Shown here piece by piece: positions 1-9,684 of a stretch of 64,000 nt of DNA. A program made the translations under genes and the position numbers. The stretch comes from Hermatobates lingyangjiaoensis. Lineage: Eukaryota > Arthropoda > Insecta > Hemiptera > Hermatobatidae. How positions within the stretch are numbered: the stretch's first letter is position 1; the number at the start of each line of letters is the position of its first letter. The DNA lies in NCBI GenBank assembly GCA_026182355.1, contig JAPFBL010000932.1, positions 1-64,000 on the forward strand. Direction: 5' to 3'. The notes beneath the pieces were generated by a model. That model was not told the origin of the DNA. It ran no database searches and saw only the letters and a program-made list of their open reading frames with translations.

Positions 1-229
1 AAGGTAAATTAATAGTATCTTTTTGTTAAAAATTATCATTTCCTTATTTTTATTATTTTTATAGAATTTAATTATGTTTTAACTCATATGCTATGCAAGT
101 GGTTATATTTGTTGGTATATACTCATGAGCAAAGCAGAAATGAAACACTAAGTCTTCAACAAACAAACGAGTTAAACACAGAATGGGTTTCGAATAATTA
201 GTGTTTATTGTCAGATTGCACCTAAAATA

Positions 230-232
<3 letters not shown>
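1..232. other. AT-rich sequence, nothing recognised
   Basis: No repeat, tRNA-like box or convincing coding stretch is visible. The open frame on the minus strand here is closed by low-complexity (CA)n and carries no family motif. Confidence 0.5.

Positions 233-289
<57 letters not shown>
233..289. repeat. (CA)n(TA)n compound microsatellite
   Basis: A (CA)n run passes directly into (TA)n. The TA part forms the left boundary of the first family-A foldback. The same CA-then-TA order recurs next to PLE ORF starts near 30220 and 62460. Confidence 0.95.
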
Positions 290-290
<1 letters not shown>

Positions 291-293
<3 letters not shown>

Positions 294-500
294 CAATGAT
301 CAAACCACAATAAGAAATGGGAAAACAAGACTAAGATCTTTCAACCGTAACAAGCGGTCTTTGTCAGAGTCAAAAACCCAACTCTGACGAACTCTGACTC
401 TGACGAAGACCGCTTGTTACGGTTGAAAGATCTTAGCCTTGTTTTCCCATTTCTTATTGTGGTTTGATCATTGATTGTTATTTCACGTGTTTATGCGAAA
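291..500. repeat. Foldback pair of PLE pLTR family A
   Basis: Left arm 293-378 is the near-exact reverse complement of right arm 393-474, and the unit is bounded by (TA)n on both sides. The right arm holds a hammerhead-like core: CTGACGA at 399-405, an extra A, a GACCG/CGGTT helix and GAAA at 425-428. The left-arm copy (minus strand, 339-367) has one change in the core (CTGACAA). Downstream the unit continues with a family-specific tail containing the word cacgtg. PLEs are known to leave pLTRs in inverted orientation, so I read this as a pLTR pair without a body. Confidence 0.75.
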
Positions 501-520
501 ATGTTATATATATATATATA

Positions 521-752
521 TCTGATTGGTTGATGCGGGACCAAATAAGCTTGACTCATTTTTCAAGTTGAAGGCTTCTAGCTTTTATCGAAGGCTTCTA
601 GCTTTTATCGAAGGCTTCTAGCTCTTATTTCTAGAGAAACAGCGGTTCGTCACTCTAGAGAAGAACCGCTGTACATGTGACTTCGATAAGAGCTAGAAGC
701 CTTCAACTTGAAAAATGAGTCAAGCTTATTTGGTCCCGCATCAACCAATCAG
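521..752. repeat. Long inverted repeat (family H) with internal triplication
   Basis: Arms 521-626 and 674-752 are complementary. The left arm contains three tandem copies of a 20-bp word starting aaggcttctagc (571-630), while the right arm has one. A second small hairpin with agcggttc/gaaccgct sits in the centre (641-669). There is no hammerhead core and no coding. It lies between (TA)n tracts like the pLTR foldbacks, but its own origin is unknown. Confidence 0.7.
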
Positions 753-801
753 ATATCAGAACCAGACACCTCATGTAGATTTTCATATATATATATATAT
801 A

Positions 802-893
802 TGATTAAACCACAATAAGAATGGGAAAACAAGACTAAGATCTTTCAACCGTAACAAGCGGTCTTCGTCAGAGTCAAATCCCAACTGAACACT
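802..893 (-). repeat. Single PLE pLTR family A arm
   Basis: This is one left-type arm only, starting at (TA)n. The minus strand carries the core at 843-871 (CTGACGA, helix, GAAA). No matching right arm follows. It runs straight into the family-B foldback, so either it was truncated or a later insertion removed the partner. Confidence 0.7.
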
Positions 894-904
894 GATCATA
901 GATC

Positions 905-1160
905 AATCACAGTTCAATGTACATAAAGAAAGGTAGAGAAATTAAAAACACACACTTACAGTCTCTAATTTTCGGTTGAACCGTCTTCAAGAGAGATAAG
1001 AATACCAGTGCGCTTGGTTTCCCTTTCTTATCTCTCCTGAAGACGGTTCAACCGAAAATTAGAGACTGTAAGTGTGTGTTTTTAATTTGTCTACGTTTCT
1101 TTATGTACATTGAACTGTATTTGTCCATTTTATATCGTATTTTTATCAAAAAAGTATATA
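905..1160. repeat. Foldback pair of PLE pLTR family B
   Basis: The arms on either side of about 1008 are reverse complements. The right arm holds CTGAAGA (1037-1043), an extra C, a short GGT/ACC helix and GAAA (1054-1057). After GAAA comes the AATT palindrome, then A, then GAGA, which can pair with TCTC just before the core. The unit is bounded on the right by (TA)n at 1155-1168. Confidence 0.75.
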
Positions 1161-1167
1161 TATATAT

Positions 1168-1712
1168 ATCAATACGTTTCACAGTAATCACAGACACAGA
1201 ACAAAGGAACAAACACACTTACTGTCTCTAATTTTCGGTTGAACCTTCATCAGGAGAGTTGAGATAGGAACACCAAGCGCACTTGTGAAGCGACGGTTAG
1301 AGACCAACAGTGTTGTCACACGCGTGACCGGTTCAAGTAAGGTAAGGAAAATTAACTATGAATAAGCCAAGAGCTAAGAAATAAAAAGTGAAAATGAAGA
1401 AAATTAGGAAATATATATAATAGATTATCCATTATTGTCTTTTAAGTTTTTATTATTAATTATTTATATTTTAACTTTCTATTTCTTAGCTCCTCTCTTG
1501 TTCTTAGTTAATTTTTCTTACCTTACATGAACTGGGCACGTGTGTGACAGCACTGTTGGTCTCCAACCGTCGTTTCGCAAGTGCACTTGGTGTCCTTATC
1601 TCAACTCTCCTAATGGCAATTCAACCAAAATTAGAGACAGTAAAAGTGTTTATTTCTTTGTTCTATGTCCGTAATTTACTGTAAAAAATCTGTTGTCCTT
1701 TTGGATCGTTTT
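1168..1712. repeat. Large foldback of a diverged family-B pLTR
   Basis: Arms of roughly 230 bp (about 1170-1400 and 1440-1705) are imperfect reverse complements around an AT-rich centre. It shares the family-B words tctctaattttcgg and caccaagcgcactt but extends further inward than the other B pairs, so it may preserve more of the pLTR. The hammerhead-like core is damaged in both arms (TCATCAGG on the left, CTCCTAATGG on the right). Confidence 0.65.
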
Positions 1713-1729
1713 CATGTTTACAATATATA

Positions 1730-1855
1730 TATATAACTGAGTCGTTATCAGCCTTTGGAGCGATTCACTTCTTTTCCTGAAGACGAGGACATCAAAATAT
1801 AGTAGTGAGTTCAGTGGTTTCCTTTCTATGTGTTCTTTTTTAAATTCTAGTGTAT
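1730..1855 (+). repeat. PLE pLTR-like arm (C/E type), unpaired
   Basis: CTGAAGACGAGGACATC followed by AAAATATAG and the GTGAGTT block resembles the right arm of families C and E. It is bounded by (TA)n on both sides. The GAAA position reads AAAA, so the core looks inactive. Confidence 0.5.
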
Positions 1856-1890
1856 ATATATATATATTATATAAATTATATATATATATA

Positions 1891-2106
1891 TCAATGATCA
1901 AACCACAATAAGAAATGGGAAAACAAGACTAAGATCTTTCAACCGTAACAAGCGGTCTTCGTCAGAGTCAAAAACCCAACTGACTTCAGTTAGGTTTTTG
2001 ACTCTGACGAAGACCGCTTGTTACGGTTGAAAGATCTTAGTCTTGTTTTCCCATTTCTTATTGAGGTTTGATCATTGATTGTTGTTTCACGTGTTTATGT
2101 GAAATC

Positions 2107-2108
<2 letters not shown>
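1891..2108. repeat. Foldback pair of PLE pLTR family A with best-preserved core
   Basis: Arms 1891-1981 and 1992-2075 are complementary. The right arm can be folded as a hammerhead: GACT (2000-2003) pairs with AGTC (2039-2042) as helix I. CTGACGA lies at 2004-2010 and one extra A at 2011. Helix II is GACCG (2012-2016) with CGGTT (2024-2028), and GAAA is at 2029-2032. The palindrome AGATCT (2032-2037) is followed by T at the expected cleavage position. The left arm carries the same core on the minus strand (1937-1965). (TA)n lies on both sides. Confidence 0.78.

Positions 2109-2137
<29 letters not shown>
2104..2137. repeat. (TA)n tract
   Basis: An uninterrupted TA run between a family-A foldback and the next small inverted repeat. 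Confidence 0.95.
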
Positions 2138-2144
<7 letters not shown>

Positions 2145-2145
2145 C

Positions 2146-2230
2146 ATTCGTTGAAATGCTGACCAATAGAAGGTCACCAATGCTCCTATTCGTCAGCATT
2201 TCAACGAATCATTTTTCTTTCCCGGAGATC
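2146..2230. repeat. Short inverted repeat, family G
   Basis: An 18-bp arm, gattcgttgaaatgctgac type (2146-2163), is exactly mirrored at 2192-2209. The right flank (tttctttcccggagatctcatag) recurs at 29310-29335 next to a longer family-G palindrome, which shows that this is a dispersed family. No hammerhead core is seen. Confidence 0.65.
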
Positions 2231-2238
2231 TCATAGAA

Positions 2239-2239
<1 letters not shown>

Positions 2240-2277
<38 letters not shown>
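2240..2277. repeat. (TA)n tract
   Basis: A TA run that forms the outer edge of the extended family-A arm at 2279. Confidence 0.9.
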
Positions 2278-2278
<1 letters not shown>

Positions 2279-2284
<6 letters not shown>

Positions 2285-2590
2285 CATAAGCACGTGAAAC
2301 AACAACCAATGACCAAACCATAAAATGATATTGGAAAATAGACTAAAATGATTTTACCGTAACAAGCAGGCTTCCTTAGAATCAAAATCCCAACTGAATC
2401 ACTAAATGCAGAAACATGTTGGTGTGGGGTTGAGAGGAGTGGGAGAAAGGAGTGGTATTTTAAAAGGAAGTAAAGTGCGGGAAATGACATTAGTCCAGAG
2501 AGGAATGTTTCAGGAAGGAAAGGAGTACAGTAAAAAAGATTTAAAAAAAACCTATCCCCCAAACAATTCAGTGTAAAAACTACCATAAAA
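2279..2590 (-). repeat. Extended family-A pLTR, left arm
   Basis: This minus-strand copy of family A is diverged and continues about 190 bp beyond the usual core arm (aaatgcagaaacatgttggtg, then gagtggtattttaaaaggaag). The same extension, in plus orientation, lies at 3640-3905. The two therefore form the arms of one large foldback whose loop holds a SINE and a satellite. Confidence 0.6.
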
Positions 2591-2913
2591 AGGGGTCAGG
2601 GTAGCTCAGTGGTTACGTGCTCGCCTCTGAACTGATAGGACCGGGGTTCAATCATCACCTGGCCCTCGATTTAAGTACGCTGGAGGTGAATAAATCTGAG
2701 CACGTCGTCCATCGGAGAAGGACGTTAAACTGTCGGTCCTGAGCCTGTACGATGTCAGGTACTCGTTAAAGATCCCTACTCTAAATACATTTGAGTTAGG
2801 CAAAATTTAGGACTCCCACAGTAGAATCAATCTTCATTGTGTGGTATCACAAAGGGTCAATGCTCGGCCTAAGTGTGTTCCTTTGTGGGACTGCCACTGC
2901 AGCCTAACCTAAC
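2591..2913 (+). mobile_element. tRNA-derived SINE, full-length-looking copy
   Basis: The head is tRNA-like: box A TAGCTCAGTGG (2602-2612) and box B GGTTCAATCATC (2645-2656) are at the usual spacing for RNA polymerase III promoters. The body contains the words ggagaaggacgttaaac, gtacgatgtcaggta, cgttaaagatccctactc and gcaaaatttaggactccca, all shared with copies at 28243, 40776 and 61849. It ends in gtgggactgccactgcagcc and a short (CCTAA)3 tail. It has no coding capacity and would depend on a LINE for movement. Confidence 0.85.
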
Positions 2914-2916
2914 CTA

Positions 2917-3405
2917 ACTACCATAAAATTTATATTGGTCAAACTGGTAAATCTTTAAATTTACACACGTGTAAAACAACATAAAACCATAAAAACGTGT
3001 AACTACCAAAAACTTATATTGGTCAAACTGGTAAATCTTTACACACATGTAAAACAACATAAAACCATAAAAACGTGGAACTACCAAAAACTTATATTGG
3101 TCAAACTGGTAAATCTTTAAATTTACACACTTGTAAAACAACATAAAACCATAAAAACCTGTAACTACCATAAAACTTATATTGGTCAAACTAGTAAATC
3201 TTTAAATTTACACACGTGTAAAACAACATAAAACCATAAAAACCTGTAACTACCATAAAACTTATATTGGTCAAACTGGTAAATCTTTAAATTTACACAC
3301 GTGTAAAACAACATAAAACCATAAAAACGTGTAACTACCATAAAACTTATATTGGTCAAAACTGGTAAATCTTTAAATTTACACACGTGTAAAACAACAT
3401 CAATA
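2917..3405. repeat. ~85-bp tandem repeat, about six units
   Basis: The phrase attggtcaaactggtaaatc recurs at spacings of 84, 77, 86, 85 and 85 bp. The second unit lacks a 7-bp piece (the aatttac segment), which explains the 77-bp spacing. The repeat reads as an open frame on the minus strand, but only because the unit length and lack of stops allow it. I do not consider it coding. Confidence 0.9.
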
Positions 3406-3639
3406 TAACATAAGTAGACAGGAAAACAGTAGTACCTTAATCCTGCATATAAATAATGTAAATCATCATCGTCATCATTATTGATTGGACAGGAGCTAAA
3501 TTTATTACCTATGCATAATCGATTTTGTTATAAAATATTGAGTCCTTGATGATTAAACTTAATTTATCAAAATATTATAAACATTAGTAATGGACTCTTT
3601 ACGCTTGATTATTCCTTGACGAGAGCAATAGCCTATTCT
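3406..3639. other. AT-rich spacer, nothing recognised
   Basis: Unique-looking sequence between the 85-bp repeat and the right extended family-A arm. No boxes, repeats or coding motifs were seen. Confidence 0.4.
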
Positions 3640-3905
3640 AAGAGGTTTGATAGCTAGCGAATAGATTTCTAATTTTACTATTTCTTATTGAACTCTTTTG
3701 TTTCCTCAAACAAACCTCTAAGGACATTCTTGCACTTTAAACCCTTTTAAAATACCACTTTTCCTCTCCATTCCTTTCAACCCCTCACCAAGATGTTTCT
3801 ACATTTAGTGTTTCAGTTATGTTCTTAACTCTGACGATAACCGCTTGTTACGGTTGAAAGAACTTAGTCCTTTTTTCCCATTTGATATTGTTTTGGACCT
3901 ATATA
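3640..3905 (+). repeat. Extended family-A pLTR, right arm
   Basis: Plus-strand partner of 2279-2590. It shares the extension (ttttaaaataccac, accaagatgtttctacattt) and ends in the family-A core region at 3831-3862 with CTGACGATAACCG, a helix and GTTGAAAGAA. The core is partly decayed: the helix II 5' strand reads AACCG instead of GACCG. A third copy of the extension is at 59010-59097 and a fourth at 62800-62960. Confidence 0.6.
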
Positions 3906-3944
3906 TAAACATATATAAACATATAATATATATATATATATATA

Positions 3945-4000
3945 TATTAGTGTATTTCGGCAGCAAGTCCTCTTTCAAACATATATTATTGAATTTGATG
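3945..4000 (-). pseudogene. Inverted fragment of PLE ORF N-terminal region
   Basis: The reverse complement reads through codons equivalent to AIKFNNICLKEDLLPKYTN and then meets (TA)n. This is the same peptide as the tail of the plus-strand ORF start at 4124. It forms the left arm of a foldback whose right arm is that ORF start. The family always stops at the codons for YTN, next to (TA)n. Confidence 0.65.
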
Positions 4001-4123
4001 GCAGATGATGAACCTGATGATGACCCATGGGGCCGAAAGCTTGTTGTTATCTTAGTTTAATCTAGTGTAGTGTTTAATTAAATATAGTTATCCCCAGTGA
4101 AGTGGTTATTTCCAGCCTTCTGA
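4001..4123 (+). ncRNA. Hammerhead-like core and 5' leader of a PLE pLTR
   Basis: CTGATGA, an extra T, a GACC/GGCC helix with one mismatch, GAAA, then AGCT and TTG lie at about 4016-4045. This is the order found at 36944 and 38419, upstream of PLE ORF starts. The following ~75 bp lead to the ATG at 4124. The mismatch weakens helix II, so I would not assume activity. Confidence 0.55.
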
Positions 4124-4252
4124 ATGTCGTTTGCTAGTTTGCTTTGGCAATTATCACCTTCTCAAAAGAAAATTGTAAGGAAAATAGAAGCTATAAGTAA
4201 GAAAGTCATGAACGCAGAATCTGCCATCAAATTCAATAATATATATACATTT
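4124..4252 (+). pseudogene. 5' end of PLE ORF, truncated at (TA)n
   Basis: The ATG opens a frame with the PLE N-terminal signature seen repeatedly here: LLWQL, then KKIVRKIE, then SKKVMNAESA and KFNNI, about 43 residues, ending in (TA)n. The basic helix-like segment (KIVRKIE) is conserved in at least nine other copies in this window. Only the N terminus is present; the reverse transcriptase and endonuclease are missing. The longer open frame downstream is just (TA)n and pLTR sequence read through. Confidence 0.7.
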
Positions 4253-4339
4253 AAATATATATATATATATACACGAGTTCCAAATTTACTTGAGATTATT
4301 AGGGTCTCACTTATTACTAATTTACTAATACTCCAAATT

Positions 4340-4425
4340 CCCAAGCGGTCTTCGTCAGAGTCAAAAATTGAACTGGTTGAAACATCTTAGTCTTGTTTTC
4401 CTATTTTCTTATTGTGGTTTGATCA
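4340..4425. repeat. Collapsed family-A foldback
   Basis: A short left-arm piece (caagcggtcttcgtcagagt) is followed by a short right-arm piece (ggttgaaacatcttagtctt to gtttgatcat), with the inner parts deleted. (TA)n follows. Confidence 0.6.
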
Positions 4426-4435
4426 TATATATATA

Positions 4436-4728
4436 GTTCAATATAGACAAAGAAACATAGAGAAATCAAAAGAACACACTTACAGTCTCTAATTTTCGGT
4501 TTCAACCGTCTTCAGGAGAGATAAGAGAGGGAAACCAAGCTCACTGGTTCAGAGACGATTGGAGACCGTCTCTGAACCAGTGCGCTTGGTTTCCCTCTCT
4601 TATCTCTCCTGAAGACCGTTGAAACCGAAAATTAGAGACTGTAAGTGTGTTCTTTTGATTTCTCTATGTTTTTTTGTCTATATTAAACTATATTTGTCCG
4701 TTTTGGATCGTATTTCCAACGAAATAGT
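4436..4728. repeat. Foldback pair of PLE pLTR family B
   Basis: Arms 4436-4565 and 4566-4690 are near-perfect reverse complements with almost no spacer. The right-arm core runs 4609-4630: CTGAAGA, helix strands CCGTT and AACC, then GAAA. AATT, A and GAGA follow, and GAGA can pair with TCTC before the core. The unit ends in the gatcgtatttccaacgaaa block that closes the other B units. Confidence 0.75.
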
Positions 4729-4734
4729 GTATAC

Positions 4735-5444
4735 ATGTATAACCATTTTGAAGTTAAATAAAGGGTAAGCCACAAAATTTTAATCGTTTCTCCTTTATAA
4801 TAATAGACAACCACCTTATTTTCATTTAAATTTTGATTCTCTTTCTTTTATTTTACTTCAAAAGTTCATAAATATTTTGTTTATGATTGTAAATGTAAAT
4901 GTAAATATGAAGATGTACACTTAGTTTTTCAAACGCGTTTAAGGATGAATTCCTGATGTGCAGAAGATATAATATTTCTTTTTTTTTTTGTAATCATTAA
5001 TTATGGTTATATTTTTTTTAATACTAGTTAGTTATGTGTATTTTTTATCATATGGCTATTTAGTTTTTGGAAATTATAATTCTATTACTATAATTAATAT
5101 GTACGTCATACAAGAGACTACAGTGTTGCGAAGCAGATAATTTTGTAGACCAGTTGTTATAAGTGTGATGCATATAAATCTGTAACATGAAAGTTTTTTG
5201 ACAAAACCTTTTCAGCTGTTTTAAGAATACAATTGGATGAGTGAAAGATCAAAGAAAGAGATGATATTTGCCGACAGTAATAAGGTGCAATTTAATGGGA
5301 AAAAAAAACATTTAAACTTAAGTCATATTTGTAAGAAAAATAATAAAAGAATTAAAAAAATTGAAAGAAATATTATTAATGAAAGGTGGCAACCCTGCTG
5401 TCAGCTGATATGAGTATAACCTTTCAAAATATGGTCCCTAATGT
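4735..5444. other. AT-rich spacer, nothing recognised
   Basis: Low-complexity AT sequence with poly-T and poly-A runs. I found no tandem structure, SINE boxes or LINE motifs. Confidence 0.45.
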
Positions 5445-6345
5445 TTATTTACATTTATATGGACTTATTAACGACGTGAATCTAAAAAGATAAAGATCCA
5501 AAAAGATCGCGTTTTCGAAGCCTTCAAAGCAGAGAAAACAACTTTTTTTTCTTGAAATCGTCCACAATAGAAAAAATATCTTGTTTTTAAGACGTCCAAA
5601 AGATAGAAGACAAATCTGTTCTTCAAAAGAGAGAAAACATATCATTTATTTAGAAGACGACGTCAATCCAAAACGATCAAGATCCAGAATGATCTTCATT
5701 TTGTGGCCTCCAAAAGAGAGAAAACAAATCTTTTTTCTTGAAGACGACGTGAATCTAAAAAGATAAAGATCCAAAAAGATCGCGTTTTCGAGGCCTTCAA
5801 AGCAGTGAAAACTATTTTTTTTTTGAAATCGCCACCAATAGAAAAAATATCTTGTTTTATGACCTCCAAAAGATAGAAGACAAATCTGTTCTTCAAAAGA
5901 GAGAAAACATATCTTTTATTTAGAAGACGACGTGAATCCAAAACGATCAAGATCCAAAATGATCTTCATTTTGTGGCCTCCAAAAGAGAGAAAACAAATC
6001 TTTTTTCTTAAAGACGACATGAATCCAAAAAAGATAAAGATCCAAAAATATCGCGTTTTCGAAGCCTTCAAAACAGAGACAACAACTTTTTTTTCTTGAA
6101 ATCGTCCACAATAGAAAAAATATCTTGTTTTTAAGACGTCCAAAAGATAGAAGACAAATCTGTTCTTCAAAAGAGAGAAAACATATCATTTATTTAGAAG
6201 ACGACGTCTATCCAAAACGATCAAGATCCAAAAATGATCTTCATTTTGTGTATCCTCCAAATGAGAAAAAACATCTTTTTTTTTTCAAGACGACATGAAT
6301 ACTTAATGATTTAATTCCAAAAAGATATTGTTTTTGGGGTTTTCA
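5445..6345. repeat. ~270-bp tandem repeat, about 3.3 units, left part
   Basis: The phrase gaatctaaaaagataaagat (or a variant) recurs near 5474, 5746 and 6014, giving spacings of about 270 bp. Each unit is itself made of related subunits around gaagacgacgtgaat, ccaaaagagagaaaac and a poly-T run, which suggests an older shorter repeat. The array is interrupted at 6363 by a DNA transposon pair and resumes at 9685. Confidence 0.85.
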
Positions 6346-6363
6346 AAGCAGTGTCAAGATTTT

Positions 6364-7997
6364 TACTTTACTATAAGTAAAGTATAGTGATCGTGAAAAA
6401 ATTCGATCTCGAGATTTTGACGGAATTACATGTTTTGAGGTCCCAGAAGTCGTTTTATGAGGTTTTTACGATGATGTCTGTGTGTGTGTGGGTGGGTGGG
6501 TGGGTGGGTGGGTGGGTGGGTGGGTGGGTGCGTGTGTGGGTGCGTGTGTTAGCATTGCTTGTTACCACGCTACGGTCCAGAATCTTTGATGGATCAAGTT
6601 GTTATTTTACACAAAAATGGGACTCATAAAGACGAAGATCCCTATTGTTTGCGAAGAATTATGCATGATGGGAAAGTCACTTTTTTTGCCAAAAACCGTT
6701 TTTTTTAAAACATTTATTTCTCCTAAACTGATAACCCTAGAGTTTTGAAATTTTGACATTATCTTTGAGGTTTTAAATGCAACAAACGAAAAATATACTC
6801 AGAATTTTAAAACAACAGGAAATATTTTTTTTTCAATAAAATGTATAAATTTTGACTTATAATTCAATCTCAAACCTTGTGACAGCGATACAAGCCATAC
6901 TGTTTGACGGACAAGAATGAAACTATGTCTATATATAGAACATTATATGGAGAATGAGTTGAGATATTTTTTTTTAAAATTACATTCGCTAAAGGGGCGT
7001 TACAGTACGATTTGTGTTTTCAGAAAATGTTTTTTTGACGCTAAACGGCTCATTAAAAAATAATGAAAATTTGACCAAAAATGGAACAACAAATTAGCAA
7101 CTCATAAAAAAAAATCATAATGTTTCAATTACGGGAACGAGCAATAACGATATAAAAACTCTTTGTTTATCCTAGACTAAGAGATCACCTGCTATACTTG
7201 TCGAATTTTTTGTATTTTTTTACATTGTTTACATTGACTTAGAAATTTTTTGAGCGAATCCACTGAGATAAAATTGATTTTATAAAGGAACAGTTAAATT
7301 GTTTATTGAATTATATGAGATGTAAGAGGAATAATATTGTGCAGGTAAATGATAACACTCATTAAAAAAAAATTCGTATATATGTTATTTGACAAAGGGG
7401 AACGAAAATGATCTTATTAAATACTAAGAAGCCATAAAATTCCCAGTATAATAATTCTGTTAAAAACCAAAAATGTAAAAGATAATTCAAAATATAAATC
7501 TTTCGTTTAGAGATTAATAACTATATTTATCGTAGATCTTTAATTAACAGATCACCTTAAAACAACATTTTCTTCGCTGTTTAAGATGTTTTTCAGAGAA
7601 AAAAAGGGTATTTTACTGTTTCAAATTTAAAAAATTTACATTAATATTCAATGTAGAAGGATGTCAAGTAAACGATGTAAGAAATCTACTGGCTATTTGA
7701 ACAATAGCCATGTTCTCTTGTAGGATAATATTTCGTATCAAGAAATGTTCACTTTGGTTTTTCAAAAATGTTTTTACTGCTGTAGTTATACTAATGAAAT
7801 TATTTGCAAATAATAAATTATTTGTGATGTACAAAAATAAGCTAATAAATTCATATGTCCTTCAATCACTATCTGTACTACCTCACGAATGCAATGCTAA
7901 TAATTATATCCCATTTAGATATTTATGTTATGCTTAAATGATACGTTATGTTTTATATACTCAAGAAATTTGACATTGAGTTACTTATAGTAAAGTA
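6364..7997. mobile_element. TIR DNA transposon, non-autonomous, copy 1
   Basis: The element starts with TACTTTACTATAAGTA (6364-6379) and ends with its exact reverse complement (7982-7997). Inside lie a (GGGT)n run at 6488-6542, the block gatctcgagattttgacgg, and long AT-rich stretches without a transposase-length frame. Copy 2 lies 1659 bp downstream with the same structure. It is inserted in a poly-T run of the 270-bp repeat. The 3' TIR is followed by gagtgtaggccactcc, which is shared with copy 2 and may belong to the element. Confidence 0.75.
6481..6550. repeat. (GT)n/(GGGT)n microsatellite inside transposon
   Basis: A (TG) run becomes (GGGT)n. The same site carries shorter, differently interrupted versions in copies 2 (8140-8195) and 3 (43218-43265), so it is an intrinsic and unstable part of the element. 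Confidence 0.9.
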
Positions 7998-8022
7998 GAG
8001 TGTAGGCCACTCCATATTTTTT

Positions 8023-9662
8023 TACTTTACTATAAGTAAAGTATAGTGATCGTGAAAAAATTCGATCTCGAGATTTTGACGGAATTACATGTTTTGAGGT
8101 ACCAGAAGTCGTTTTATGAAGTTTTTACGATGATGTCTGTGTGTGTGTGGGTGGGTGGGTGGGGTGCGTGGGTGGGTGGTGGGTGGGTGCGTGTGTTAGC
8201 ATTGCTTGTTACCACGCTACGGTCCAGAATCTTTGATGGATCACGTTGATATTTTATACAAAAATGGGCCCATTTAGACGAAGATGCCTATTGTTTGGGA
8301 GAATTATGCATGATGGGAAAGTCACTTTTTTTGCCAAAAACGTTTTTTTTTAAAACATTTATTTCTCCTAAAGTGATAACCCTAATTTTGAAATTTTGAC
8401 ATTATCTTTGAGGTTACAAATGGAACAAACGAAAAATATATTCAGAATTTTAAAACAACAGGAAATATTTTTTTTTCAATAAATGTAAAAATTTTGACTT
8501 ATAATTCAATCTCAAACCTTGTGAGAGCGATACAAGCCATACTGTTTGACGGACAATAATGAAACTATGCCTATAAATAGAACATTATTTGTAGAATGAG
8601 TTGAGATATTTTTTTTTAAATTCCATTCACTAATGGGGCGTTACAGTACGATAACTGTTTTCAGAAAATGTTTTTTTTGACGCTAAACGGCTGATTAAAA
8701 AATAATGAAAATTTGACCAAAAATGGAACAAAAAATTAGCAATTCATAAAAAAAAAATCATGAAGTTTCAATTACGGGAAAGAGCAATAACGATATAAAA
8801 ACTCTTTGTTTACCCTAGACTAAGAGTCACCTGCTATACTTGTCGAATTTTTTGTATTTTTTTGCATTGTTTACATTGACTTAGAAATTTTTTTAGCGAA
8901 TCCACTGAGTAAAATTGATTTTATAAAGGAACAGTTTTAAATTGTTTATTGAATTATATGAGATGTAAGAGGAATAATATTGTGCAGGAAAATGATAACA
9001 CTCACTCAGAAAAAATTCGTATATATGTTATTTGACAAAGGGAAGAAAATGATCTTATTAAGATTTTACTAAAAGCTTAATTATTATTATTATTTTAAAG
9101 ATTAAATTCCCAGTATGATAATTCTATAAAAGACCAAAAATGTAAATGATAATTCATAATCTGAATCTTTCGTTTAGAGATTAATAAATGTAATTACCGT
9201 ACATCTTTAATTAACAAATCACCTTAAAACAACATTTTCTTCGCAGTTAAAGATGTTTATCAGAGAAAAAAAGGGTATTTTCCTGTTTTAAATTTAAAAA
9301 TTTTACTTTAATATTCAATGTAGAAGGATGTCAAGTAAACGATGTAAGAAATATACTGGCTGTTTGAACGAAAGCCATTCTCTTGTAGGAGAATAAATCG
9401 TTTCAATAAATGTTCACTTTGGTTTTTCAAAAATGTTATTACTGCTGTAGTTATACTAATGTAATTATTTGCAAATAATAAATTATTTGTGATGTACAAA
9501 AATAAGCTTATAAAATGATATGTCCTTCAATCACTATCTGTACTACCTCACGAATGATAATCTAATAATTATATCCCATTTAGATGTTTACGTTATGCTT
9601 AAATGAGACGTTATGTTTTATATACTCAAGAAATTTGACATTAAGTTACTTATAGTGAAGTA
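8023..9662. mobile_element. TIR DNA transposon, non-autonomous, copy 2
   Basis: The 5' TIR at 8023-8038 is identical to that of copy 1; the 3' TIR at 9647-9662 has one change (tagtgaag). Internally it is collinear with copy 1 with scattered substitutions and small indels. One indel near 9060-9110 adds an ATT-rich piece. The copies are head to tail, separated by 25 bp. This could reflect tandem duplication or two insertions at the same poly-T site. Confidence 0.75.
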
Positions 9663-9684
9663 GAGTGTAGGCCACTCCAGATTT

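Noticed and set aside
2602..2656. A tRNA gene
   Set aside because: Boxes A and B are present, but the acceptor stem does not close and the sequence continues into a shared SINE body.
2893..2910. Telomeric (CCTAA)n repeat
   Set aside because: Only three units at a SINE end; not evidence of a telomere.
2914..3386. Minus-strand proteins with repeated FYGFMLFY
   Set aside because: Produced by the 85-bp tandem repeat; frames shift between units.
6387..6629. 80-codon frame with a VGGWVGGW stretch
   Set aside because: The repeats come from (GGGT)n inside a TIR transposon, and the other two copies do not keep the frame length.
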